From: Colias croceus
Taxonomy: Eukaryota > Arthropoda > Insecta > Lepidoptera > Pieridae
Reading direction: 5' to 3'
Length of the DNA stretch: 64,000 bases
Assembly: GCF_905220415.1 (NCBI RefSeq)
Contig: NC_059546.1
Coordinates: 4,526,001 to 4,590,000, forward strand
Shown piece by piece: positions 1 to 9,676 of this stretch. The notes under the pieces are model-generated. The model ran no database searches. It was given only the letters and a program-made list of their open reading frames with translations, and was not told the origin of the DNA. The translations under genes were made by a program, and so were the position numbers. Each line of letters opens with the position of its first letter. Position 1 is the first letter of the stretch.

Positions 1-215
1 CCTGCGTGGCTTATATTAGAAAGAGATAAAAGCTATTCGCTAACGACCATTCCGCCGGCCATTCTCTGTAATGGCGCCGAGCCCCGCGCTACCCCGCACT
101 CTGCTCGTCTACGCCAATAGTAATCCGGTGCAGAACATTCACCACCAATCACAAACCATTCCGGCACTTCTAGCTGTCAAAGTGAATGGCACTATGCAAC
201 AGCGTAACATTTTTT
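1..215. promoter_or_regulatory. GC-rich island with CCAAT boxes, candidate regulatory element
   Basis: This stretch is clearly richer in G+C than the sequence that follows. It holds two CCAAT motifs (113-118 and 144-149) and an AATGGCGCCGAG motif near 70-80 that resembles YY1/Pho and CTCF cores. GGCCATT also occurs just upstream. If abd-A lies to the left on the - strand, this could be one of its distal upstream or promoter elements, but the edge of the window prevents a test. No ORF of note. The regulatory call is inference from composition and motifs. Confidence 0.25.
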
Positions 216-562
216 TGCAATAGTTTACGTTACGTATAATTTTATAAAACAATCTTAATTAATAACAATTTCACGATTGAAAGATGAAAAATATTTTCTT
301 ACCTCTTATTTGATTAATACGTTAATATTTATTTTAATGCTTAACATTATAACTTGCGAGATAATTTGTATGGATAAATGTTCAACATTTAATGTAGGTA
401 TTCACTTTCAATAATTAATTATTGAGTAATCAAAAGTGATCTGATTATATTTTTGTTTTTTCTGATTTTTTTCTTCACAAGATAGAAAATTCAGGTGATC
501 ATTATTTAAAGATCTGGTAGGTTAAAATTTCACTTGTCCTTTTAATACCTACTAGGTAAAAT
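216..562. other. AT-rich spacer
   Basis: Low-complexity AT-rich intergenic sequence. I see no gene, repeat or clear motif in it. Confidence 0.5.
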
Positions 563-570
563 ATTTTTAG
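563..570. repeat. 8-bp target site duplication of the hAT element, left copy
   Basis: ATTTTTAG directly abuts the left end of the hAT element. The right-hand copy at 1079-1086 is ATTTTCAG, a 7 of 8 match. Eight base pairs is the hAT target-site length. Confidence 0.75.
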
Positions 571-1078
571 TAGTGATGCAACGAATACGAATATTCGTAT
601 TCGCCGAATAGTAGACATTTACCGAATATTCGTATTCGGCGAATATGCGAATATTTAAAAACGAATATTTTTGTACGCAACTCTATTTACTACAGATTTA
701 AAAATCGCGCGTAAAAATATAACGTGTGCAGAGACTGCTGATCCACTGGCCTTTTGGCGAGAAAATGTCCATTTTCCAAGTCAGAAAAAACTCGCCCAAA
801 AATATTTTTCACTGAAGCCATGTACAGTCGCTTCGGAAAGACTTTTTTCAACGGCTGGAAACATCCAGACTGAAAAAAAATCGCCTAAAACCAGAAAATC
901 TACGAATTTTATGTTTTTTAAATAAAAATTTGCCTATTGTAAATTTTAATTATTCGAAGAGTAAACATTCATTAAATAAATAAGTCTTTTATTACCAAGG
1001 CGAGATATTCGTATTCGCCGAATAGTAGGTTTGATATTCGTATTCGTATTCGTAAAAGTAGTATTCGTTGCATCACTA
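571..1078. mobile_element. Non-autonomous hAT DNA transposon
   Basis: The element is 508 bp. It begins TAGTGATGCAACGAATAC and ends with the exact reverse complement (1061-1078). It is flanked by an 8-bp duplication, ATTTTTAG / ATTTTCAG. The subterminal regions are built from short nested palindromes of ATTCGTATTCGCCGAATA, a frequent pattern in hAT ends where transposase binds. Inside lies a short remnant of the transposase C-terminus (671-925). Terminal repeats, target length and the protein fragment agree, so the hAT assignment is firm. The element lacks the catalytic core and could move only if mobilised in trans. Confidence 0.88.
671..925 (+). pseudogene. hAT transposase C-terminal dimerisation domain fragment
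   Basis: The frame gives about 84 residues and contains the hAT-family C-terminal signature: a K-Y-F-S-L stretch followed by T-V-A-S-E-R-L-F-S-T-A-G-N-I (residues about 47-65). This is the dimerisation region of hAT transposases and of zinc-finger BED domain proteins derived from them. There is no in-frame ATG at the start (it opens on TTG), and the BED finger and the RNase-H-like catalytic domain are missing, so this is an internal-deletion relic carried by the surrounding 508-bp element. The frame ends soon after the signature in a Lys-rich tail. It is not expected to be a functional protein. Confidence 0.82.
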
Positions 1079-1977
1079 ATTTTCAGCATTGTACGTAAAT
1101 AGCAAAAATTTACGTGTAAATAATTTGTGATATTTTTAATAAATAGAATGTTCTAGATAACTGTTACTAATATAAATTAATTTAAGATACAAATAAAATA
1201 TACCAAATATTTATTTATATTCGTGTGCTTACTTATTCCCAGCTGAGCTTACTATAATTTATTCTAATTTTATTGTTTGCAAGTTATAAGAAATATCTTC
1301 GCGCCATAACAATAAAATTAAACAATAAAATCCTAATAAGAATTGCTCTTAGCTGTGTTACGCCGGCCACGTGGTCGAACTGGTGCTCGCTCTCTTTATC
1401 TTACAAACATATCTCTCTCTTTCACTCATTTCATTCATGCCTTTCTGTCGTAACCGCATCGCGCACGTGAGCAATAACAAACTTTATGATTTTAGCAATA
1501 AAATTGTTTATAGCGTGAGAATGTTATTTATTTAACACATTTTTGAATGCTAAAATGAGTTTAGTGCATGGTTTTTATAGGCTTAAGTTGCCTTTTCAGC
1601 TTTATCAGGTCGGTGGTACAGCGGTGTGGCAGTAGAACATTGCATAAGTATTGAGTTTATGTTGTTATTGTTATGTTTATGTCATAAACGTATAGAAACT
1701 TCGATATGGACACTTTAGGTCATTTATTTTACGATAGGGCCATTTTTGATCTATAATTATTGATTCTTATTTCTTTGCTTACTGACTGGAAGGTTAATAA
1801 CGTTTTTCTTATTGGATTTATGCAAATGAATCTTTTTAGATCATTTAGGTAGGTACCTTCTTATTGCACGAATTTAATTGTAAAAATATGAGTGAAATTT
1901 TTTATAATTTTATTCAGGCACCCATTCAGTCTTTCATCTTTGCTTAGTGTTTTGGTTCAAATTAATATTAACGTGCT
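1079..1977. other. Intergenic, with an E-box/GA-rich patch
   Basis: Mostly AT-rich. At about 1355-1475 there is a more complex patch containing a palindromic E-box (CCACGTGG), a run of CTCTCTCT (GAGA-factor-like on the opposite strand) and GCGCACGTGAG. It may be a regulatory element or an old repeat. Nothing else is recognised. Confidence 0.3.
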
Positions 1978-2253
1978 GGCCACGGACAATTCGCTATAGC
2001 GAAAATTCGCGCGGCGCGACCGGCGGCGCGTCTTGCGAATGAATCAAATGTATGGAAATGTACTGGGCATGCCACGCGCAGCGGCGACCAGCGAGACGAC
2101 CGGCGAATTTTCCCGAGCGAATCGCGCGGCACGACTAGCGATCGAAACAAATGTATGAGTTATTACGGCGCAGGCCACGGAGTCGAGCGGCAGACGCGGC
2201 GACTAGTGCCGGAGCGAACTTAATTTAAAATAGTTTATTTTTTTTTCGCGAAA

Positions 2254-2418
2254 ATGGAGACGGAAGCTTTTATTGCAGAAATTCTAGATAGACCAGCTAT
2301 TTGGAAGTCTAGCCACCCGCAACATAAGTTTAAAAATGTTGTGAAAAAAATCTGGGTGCTGCCTATATTTTTCATATTTTTGGTGGAATTCTCCGTCTGT
2401 AACACGATTTCTATTTAA
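2254..2418 (+). pseudogene. MADF-domain protein N-terminal fragment (Harbinger accessory ORF)
   Basis: An ATG at 2254 opens a 54-residue frame beginning M-E-T-E-A-F-I-A-E-I. It continues L-D-R-P-A-I-W-K-S-S-H-P, the start of a MADF (Myb/SANT-like) DNA-binding domain: acidic lead, aromatic/Pro pair, Trp, Ser-Ser-His-Pro. MADF proteins are the usual second protein of PIF/Harbinger elements and help the transposase bind the ends. After about residue 25 the reading becomes unrelated hydrophobic sequence, because the DNA passes into an inverted piece of the transposase gene. The rest of the MADF domain is lost. Start context: a run of T, then CGCGAAAATGG, a plausible insect start. Confidence 0.6.
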
Positions 2419-2481
2419 TTCGTGTACTCCACTATATCTTCCAAACATTAAATCTTGAGCAAAAAAGCTGCTACTCTCCAA
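2284..2481 (-). pseudogene. Harbinger-type transposase N-terminal fragment
   Basis: On the - strand a 65-residue frame contains the N-terminal region typical of HARBI1-like nucleases. It has D-L-M-F-G-R-Y-S-G-V and then G-E-F-H-Q-K-Y-E-K-Y-R-Q-H-P-D-F-F, a form of the conserved (F)(H)..Y..LR.HP..FF motif that precedes the DDE domain. The catalytic DDE core is absent, and after H-N-I-F-K-L the frame reads backwards through the MADF fragment. The two fragments therefore converge at a junction near 2315-2325, the scar of an internal deletion. A relic, not a gene. Confidence 0.6.
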
Positions 2482-2834
2482 ACTAACGTCGAGCTAACTT
2501 TGATAAAGCCATCTCGTCTCCTCGTCTACACTGGTCGCGGCGGCGAACGCAACTGCCCGTGGCGTGCTTTCCGCGCCGCGCGAATTCCCGCGCCGCCCGA
2601 CGCGCCGTCGGTCGCGCCGCCGGTTCCCGTGGCCAAGGTGTAACTGCTATTTTATACATAAAATAACAAAACAGTTCAAGCCGGAATAAAAGAACCATCC
2701 ACTTCATTTTTTTTAAATAGGTATCTAGGTACATATTATTATCTTATATTTGTAAACTCGTATGAGTTATGACGTATCTAGTGGCAATTATAATCATGTG
2801 AAACAAATTTGAATATGTAACATTTCGTCACTTA

Positions 2835-3240
2835 TACAGGGTTAGTTTGATGATGATGACCAATGACCAGCCAAAATTTAAAATTAAGATCTAGATATTA
2901 AACCAAAGGTACATTTGAAACATTATTGACGAATAAAATAAAATAAAAATAATAGAATTCATTTGAAAATGTCTTAAAAATTTCCTAAATCGTAAACACC
3001 GCCAGAATCAATGCACTTGTGTGCGTGCGCGCATCGCCAAATTTATGTGTGTGCTAACTTCTACCTATTTAGGTTGTTGAACTGAATTGTGCTTTTGTAA
3101 TGTCCACACGTTCGCTTTTGAGTGGCGGACAGGAATGAAATCTAATTAAAAAAAAAGTTTTTTTTTTCATTAGATCTAAAATGTTATCGATTCTGAACCA
3201 TTTCTGAAAATTTGGGCGGTCATTGAAAACTAACCCTGTA
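2835..3240. mobile_element. TA-flanked MITE, Tc1/mariner-like
   Basis: The element proper is 2837-3238 and is bounded by TA on both sides (2835-2836, 3239-3240). Its ends are CAGGGTTAGTTT and the exact inverse. If a 12-bp insertion of GATGATGATGAC-type sequence in the left arm is skipped, the inverted match continues through CAATGACC and CAAAATTT, giving ends of about 30 bp. A TAATT-A9/T10-ATTA hairpin lies near 3140-3175. There is no coding sequence. TA target and end structure point to Tc1/mariner, but the family is not proven. Confidence 0.7.
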
Positions 3241-5600
3241 GATATAAATTATTCATATTATGTCTTCCTTTTAACTTCATTTTTTACTTTTAATTAAAAT
3301 TTATAAAACTACTGAAATTATTTATTTCATGTGAAACACAGCCAATTAGGAGCTGCTGACATATTTATAATCACAATATTGCGCACTTATGTGCAATATT
3401 ATGAAGTGCATTTTATCAACTGCTTAAAAAATAAGGGTATTTTCTTCAACGTTTGTTATTTTTTATTCTTGAATAAATTATTGTCTTATTAGAGAATGTG
3501 TAGAGTTAACTGGACTTATAAGTTTTATAGAGCCTATACATTAATTCTAATCTAGTGCTACATATCTCAACAGATCACTATCTCAGACACTAAACAAGAT
3601 TTGCTTATGGGATTGGTAAAGTTTATCTAGTACCTACCTAGGTAGCGTCTCATATAAAATATTAAGGTATTTTGTGTCTGGTTCTGTGGGATATACTTAG
3701 ATTATAATCATTGATAGATATCGAACTATTAATAGATATTATTTATTCTTAGAATTAATCTTATGTTTTATTTAAAGATTTTATATCTTCCTACATAAAT
3801 TTGACTTTTAATATGAATTTATAATTAAAGTTCTAAGGCTAATTTACATTGTTTTGAGTAGTAGGTAAATAATATTACCTACCTACATTTTAGACGAATT
3901 TATCAATCTTATTTTTAATCACAATTAAGTATACAATATCTTAGCGATCGCAATAAAGCGTAGGCAAAACATGACGCGATGATCAAACACCACATCAAAC
4001 ACTAACTAGCTCCTATATATCCTCATTACCTAATATCGTTAACATAACATCCATCAGCCAAAAGAAAAGCCGACAGCACATCACGCCTCGTTTTATAGGG
4101 GATCGATGTATAGGAGTCATCATACTGCCACAAAGTCTGAGGTGGGTGTGGCAACGTCCATCGTAAAAGTTCTACACTCCTGAGAAAATTTACAACTATC
4201 GCTTTTGAGATTTAACGAGCAGTTTATAGAACCGATGCTTTTAAATTCTCTATATACCTACTTGTTTTGTCACTTTTAAGCGGTCATCAACTGTGATAGT
4301 CGACGTTCATGATTAGCCCAATTGTTTAATTGAATGTTTACGTCAATTGAGACTGATCTACGGGATTAGAAGTGATTAGAAGATTATGGACTGAGAGCTC
4401 TTAAAATATTTGTTTGCCATTTTTATAAGTAAATTGGTACGTTTTAGATTGTGTGGTTATCTTATAAGAATCTTTATAGGATAGATCTATGTCGGTAGTA
4501 GGTAATAATATATATACTTATATATAAATACCTAGACCGTTTCTATTTTCTATCACTGTAGGTAGATATACATTGAATGACTATAGGTCCAAGAAGTGGT
4601 CTAGATTAAACAGTTGAGACAAGGCATTAGGAAAGGCAGGTACATAAACAAACCGAAATTAATCGAAAATTAAATTCAGAAGTATTATTAAAATTCACAC
4701 TTTACCTACCTTACATACATTAAATAATCATTCATAGAGTAGCTCTACCTAATAAGAAGTTATAAGTAGGTACATATACCTGGGACCTGGTACCTGGTAA
4801 GTCATTGTCAATCTGGGTAAATTGACAAAAAATAGCCCAAACGAAAAAGATTTACAAAATACCCATAGGTTCCTACACAAAATATGATTCAAGTATACAT
4901 ACTTAAAAATTGCGTTATAAAAATAATAAACTCGTACTGTATCTGGTTTAAGCACGAGTCGAATTAGCATATTATGTGTCGAAAAGTTATGAGAAAATTA
5001 CTGTAGATTCTTATATAAATTAATATTAATTCCATATTTATAAAATGTACATAAATATCGCCATTAAGGTTATATAGATAACATAGGTATGTGAATATTT
5101 ATGAAGAAGAATATATCTATAGCTATAACCTTAAAATATTATATCAATATCTTACCGTAGAGCAAGGTTCATCTTTTAACCTGTAACAAAATAAAAAATA
5201 GTCATTAATTATATTTATAAGGAAATATAACGATGCAAAGCTTATCTGTAATCGATTGCGGACTTATCGTTTTAAGAATGAAATATATTTAGGTAGGTAT
5301 ATTTCAAATTAATACACCTAGTAGAATTAATCAATAAAAACAATTATGATTCATGTAAAAACAAGTACTTACATACAGTAAAATTTAAGGCTAGGTAGTT
5401 AATTAATTTAATTAAATTTACGTAATGTACGACAATGTTTCTTATCGTAACCTTTTCAATATAATCAAATATTCTAATAAGAAGTGTGTTGTAATTTAAT
5501 CTGAATAATTCTGAACGTTATCAGTATAAATACTGATCAAACATTAAACTTTAACATAATTTAATGTAGGCAATAAGATTGTAACTAGGCAGGCAACGAT
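3241..5600. other. AT-rich intergenic DNA
   Basis: No gene recognised. Moderately complex sequence at about 3945-4330 includes GCGATCGCAATAAAG and GACGCGATGATC. The rest is AT-rich with scattered TAGGTAGG/CCTACCTA tracts. Confidence 0.4.
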
Positions 5601-5830
5601 ATTTATTAAGCAATTCGTGTCGTGTACAAGCCTGTAGGGGGTAAGTAGGAAATTTTAATTTCACGTCTAGAGGAGGCAGAGGGCGCGGAAATTTGTGTGG
5701 CATAATAAGTGAGATTGTTGCGAAATTTGCTACAAGAAAAAGAAAGAGGGCCTGTGCCTCACTAGCGCGTTAGTTTTGTATGGACATGCTTTGAGGTTAG
5801 TTTTTGATTTCAACTTATAGAGCTGCATAG
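5601..5830. promoter_or_regulatory. Higher-complexity island with a donor-like site
   Basis: This segment has more G+C than its flanks and includes TGTAGGGGGTAAGTAGG (about 5631-5647), a good + strand splice-donor match, and GGAGGCAGAGGGCGCGG. It may be an exon of a non-coding transcript or a conserved element. I see no coding frame. Confidence 0.2.
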
Positions 5831-6469
5831 ATAATTGTATAAATATGGTACCTATTACTTCGAGGTTTGTTTGTGATTAGTAGAGCTAGGTAGATATTAA
5901 AATTGTTCTCTTTTTCATTTGCAGGATTACCTACAGTGTTTATAATATCAGATACATTTTTTTCTTAATTGAGTGAAAGAGTTTTAGATCCAAGAGCAAT
6001 TTCATATAATATAAATTAAAGAAAATTATAGTTTGGAAATTATAGTTTGGCAGCCATGTTATCAACATATTCTTTTAATAAGCTAAACGTTTGTAACAGT
6101 TCAACTGAATATTGTCGTCGACTACCTATAGGCTATATGCCTCAATATTATTATTGTTTACTTCAATCTTACAATATCCTCAGCCTCAATTATAAAAGAA
6201 TTTACGTTTGCAATGTTTTATTACATTGTTTTCTTTTAAAGACATCTGACATCATACCGGTACCTTTCATCTCATTCTTTATTTCTTTCCAGCAATATAT
6301 TATGCCATTTAACCCATTATAACCCCATTATAACGTTAAAACTACTTGAACCACAAAACAAAACATCATAGTCACGTGCATCTACAAAACATACTACAAG
6401 AACCATACAACAAAGTACCATCTTTCAGCCGTCAAAAACAAAATAAAGGCGTATCCACACTAAACTATC
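5831..6469. other. AT-rich intergenic DNA
   Basis: Nothing recognised. The short open frame here has no known domain and ordinary AT-rich codon content. Confidence 0.4.
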
Positions 6470-6730
6470 GTCAGGCGGTGGGCGCACGTGTAAGTGGCAG
6501 CTTCAATATTTATGTGCAATTTTTCCGGCTCCCCTCCCGCGACCCTACGATAAAGGATGCAGCAACGTACCGAAGAGAATTCAAAATACCTTTATGAATG
6601 GGTATTGTTCATAAATATTGTTAAGGACGCTGTCACAAATCTGCGTTACTCAAATTTAGGTATCTAACGTCGCCACGTGGTTCGCGGGAACATCGCGCTC
6701 ACGTAAACATAGCGCATTCCATTTTATAGA
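6470..6730. promoter_or_regulatory. Candidate enhancer island
   Basis: A block of complex sequence in AT-rich surroundings, with GGCGGTGGGCGCACGTG, CCTTTATGAATGGG, TCATAAATATTG, CGCCACGTGG and CGCGGGAACATCGCGCTCACG. Several TTTATG/TTTATT-type cores fit posterior Hox or Caudal sites. The call is inference; no experimental or cross-species support is available here. Confidence 0.25.
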
Positions 6731-6903
6731 CCATCTTCATACTTGATATTATTTTTTTTTATATTTTTATTGAAATTGATTCCAGAAGATTACTGGGAAC
6801 TTTAAAAATTCATTTTGTTACTACATATTATTAGTAGGTACGATCCTTATAAGTATTTTAGTGTATTCAACCAACTTAAAAAAGTGTGACTATTTTACAA
6901 CAA

Positions 6904-7627
6904 TAGGCATGACGACAGTATCCATAAATGATCATATTAGTGTTTTCAAGGGAAAATGTATACTAAATAAATTAAATATAGTGACTTAAAAATCTAAAAA
7001 ACATTAAGATTAATGAGATTATCAATAAAATAAAACATTAAAATTCTGCAGTTGGCCATTTTGACTAAAACACGCGTGACGTCACGTTTAAATAAACAAC
7101 TCACGTCAGATGTATTTTGTTGTTATGAATATGTTGAGAATACGCATTTTTATCTATTTTCTTTTGTTTCACGTATGCTTTATCGACTCAGAACAGAAAT
7201 ATAATTGCGAATTCACAATACGTGGTTTCGGGGTTCTCCGCGCCCACTTTATACAATCATTTCTTATTATTTTCTCGCTTGAAATAATTACTAACACATT
7301 TTTGAGCATTATTTTTATGTGGATTCACACTGCAATACTGCACACCACTTATAAACTTTGAAATTCGTTTCTATAACACATATTAAATAAATATTTATTT
7401 AATTTTCTTCACAATGCGTACAAATAATTACGTATTTACTAAAGAGTGACGTCACACCTACGCCATGACACCTGCGAGCTGTTTTGGCACAGTTTATAAA
7501 TATTTTTTGAAAAATGGCTTTTATCTTCGTTAAATTTAAGTATATTACCGAAATATAGGGTTTTTCTTGTATAGTAAACGTATACACACATTATGGAAGA
7601 GGATTTCAAAATCTTTCGTCATGCCTA
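6904..7627. mobile_element. TA-flanked inverted-repeat element, 720 bp
   Basis: The element is 6906-7625, flanked by TA at 6904-6905 and 7626-7627. Ends: GGCATGACGACAG on the left and the inverse of GGCATGACGAAAG on the right. Two copies of the palindrome GTGACGTCAC (7076-7085 and 7446-7455) lie exactly 170 bp from their respective ends. This equal spacing supports a real element with longer, decayed inverted arms. A YY1/Pho-like GGCCATTTTG is at 7054-7063. No transposase is visible. Superfamily unknown; TA target suggests a Tc1/mariner-like or other TA-targeting element. Confidence 0.6.
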
Positions 7628-7890
7628 TTTGAATATGAATTGTATTATTGTATACAATATCGAAGCTTTTTAAGAAATGTATAAAATACTTTTTTAAGAA
7701 TTATTATCATACATAATATTATATGTTACCGGCAATATATTAAACCCGGCATTGTAAGCAATTCTTAGTAAATGTATGTTATTCCGAGAAACAGTCGGAA
7801 TTAAATAAATTAAATTCGTTACCACACATTCACATTACCTATATCTTTAAATATGAACTTTTCCTAAGTAGCAAACACATTTGCAAATGT
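7628..7890. other. AT-rich spacer
   Basis: No feature recognised between the TA-flanked element and the 100-bp repeat array. Confidence 0.4.
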
Positions 7891-8636
7891 GGGTGGTTTT
7901 TGGGGTAGCTATTAACCAATATGAGGTCAAAACTAAAATCCAAGATGGCACCGACGAAAATTTGAAATCTTTTCGTCATGGGTGTCATTTTCAAGGAGTT
8001 GGAGTAGCTATTAAATAAGTATTAATCAATATGAGGTCAAATCTAAAATCCAAAATGGCGCCGACGACAATTTGACATCATTTCGTCACGGGTGTCATTT
8101 TCATGGTTTTTGGGGTAGCTATTAACCAATATGAGGTCAAAACTAAAATCCAAGATGGCGCCGACAAAAATTTTATATATTTTCTTCATGGGTGTCATTT
8201 TCATGGTTATTGGGGTAGCTATTAACGAATATGAGGTCAAAACTAAAATCCAAGATGGCGCCGACGAAAATTTTACATCTTTTCGACATGGGTGTCATTT
8301 TCATGGTTTTTGGGGTAGCTATTAACCAATATGAGGTCAAAACTAAAATCGAAGATGGCGCCGACGAAAATTTTACATCATTTCGTCACGGGTGTCATTT
8401 TCATGGTTATTGGGGTAGCTATTAACGAATATGAGGTCAAAACTAAAATCCAAGATGGCGCCGACGAAAATTTTACATATTTTCGTCATGGGTGTCATTT
8501 TCATGGTTTTTGGGGTATCTATTAACCAATATGAGGTCAAAACTAAAATCCAAGATGGTGTCGACGAAACTTTACATCTTTTCGGCATGGGTGTCATTTT
8601 CAAGGTTTTTGAGACAGCTATTACCAAATCCCCAAT
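7891..8636 (+). repeat. Tandem array of 100-bp units, left arm
   Basis: AATATGAGGTCAAAACTAAA recurs with the ATGAGGTCAA core at 7921, 8031, 8131, 8231, 8331, 8431 and 8531: one 110-bp step, then exact 100-bp steps. Each unit contains an AGGTCA half-site and, in nearly all, CCAAGATGGCGCCGACGAAAA. Divergence between units is a few percent. The innermost unit degenerates into GAGACAGCTATTACC. The short reading frames running across units are by-products of the repeat. Confidence 0.9.
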
Positions 8637-9046
8637 GTAACCGTCGATAATTAGGTATATTTTTCTTACTCCTTTAAAGTAAACTTAAATAAAATAACAA
8701 AAACGTTAACAACCACAGTTTTGTAGAAAGTCTTAAAAAAAACAATTTTAAAGAACATTGAAATGCATATTTAGAAATTTAATATAAAACGCAACTCTGT
8801 GGCAATCATGTTAATATTCTGACAGATATTAGTAACTTTAAATATATTCTTTAAACATATTCGCTAAACTTTATTTAAAATAAAGTTTATCTAAAACATT
8901 TAAACGAAGAGAATAAAATAAAAAAGAACGTGTGTGCCGAGAAAACGTGTCAGGAGTGAAACTTCTTTGGCGAGATTCATAGATACCAAAATCGCCGCCT
9001 AGCTCCATAACGCGACAGTATTACCATGACGCGATCTTGAAATTCG

Positions 9047-9676
9047 ACGACCATCTTGGATTTTAGTTTTGACCTCATATTCGTTAATAGCTACCCCAAA
9101 AACCATGAAAATGACACCCATCACGAAAAATGTCAAATTTTCGTCAGGGCCATCTTGGATTATAGTTTTGACCTCATATTCGTTAATAGCTATCCCAAAA
9201 ACCATGAAAATGACACCCATGATGAAAAGACGTCAAATTTTTCGTCGGCGCCATCTTGGATTATAGTTTTGACCTCATATTCGATAATAGCTACCCCAAA
9301 AACCATGAAAATGACACCCATGACGAAAAGATGTAAAATTTTCGTCGGCGCCATCTTGGATTTCAGTTTTGACCTCATATTGGTTAATAGCTACCCCAAA
9401 AACCATGAAAATGACACCCATGACGAAAAGTTGTAAAATTTTTGTCGGCGCCATCTTGGATTATAGTTTTGACCTCATATTCGTTAATAGCTACCCCAAA
9501 AACCATGAAAATGACACCCATGACGAAAAGATGTAAAATTTTCGTCGGCGCCATCTTGGATTTCAGTTTTGACCTCATATTCGGTAATAGCTACCCCAAA
9601 AACTATGAAAATGACACCCATCACGAAAAAAAGCCAAATTTTCATCGACGCCATCTTGAATTGTTTTACCCCACCA
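9047..9676 (-). repeat. Tandem array of 100-bp units, right arm (inverted)
   Basis: This is the same 100-bp unit as the left arm, in reverse orientation. TTTGACCTCATATTCG recurs with the GACCTCATAT core at 9071, 9170, 9271, 9371, 9471 and 9571. GGCGCCATCTTGGA recurs at the same period. The outermost unit is shortened to GACGCCATCTTGAATTG before unique sequence. Confidence 0.9.

Larger units (their letters stand above)
1978..2634. mobile_element. Degenerate PIF/Harbinger element
   Basis: A GC-rich block differs sharply from its AT-rich flanks. It starts GGCCACGG (1978-1985) and ends with the inverse CCGTGGCC (2627-2634). GGCCACGG recurs at 2173-2180, so the left arm may be duplicated. CGGCG/GCGCG-rich subterminal arrays lie at both ends. 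Between them are fragments of the two Harbinger proteins: a MADF-domain start on + (2254) and a transposase N-terminal fragment on - (2284-2481). I could not find a clean 3-bp target duplication, so the outer limits are approximate. Confidence 0.6.
7891..9676. mobile_element. Foldback-type element with inverted arrays of a 100-bp repeat
   Basis: A left array of about seven units (7891-8636) and a right array of about six units in the opposite orientation (9047-9676) surround a 410-bp core (8637-9046). The inverted arms, each a tandem array of sub-repeats, are the defining design of foldback transposons. No target duplication could be found at the outer edges, where the terminal units are truncated. 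The core carries no recognisable protein. An RNA through the whole locus would fold into a duplex of more than 600 bp. An alternative is a tandem satellite that was inverted and duplicated. Confidence 0.6.

Noticed and set aside
7054..7085. Host promoter with YY1 and CRE sites
   Set aside because: The sites lie inside a TA-flanked inverted-repeat element and the CRE is mirrored at the same distance from the other end, so they belong to the element.
7891..9676. Regular repeats resembling a CRISPR array
   Set aside because: There are no unique spacers: the whole 100-bp unit repeats, in two inverted blocks, in an insect genome.
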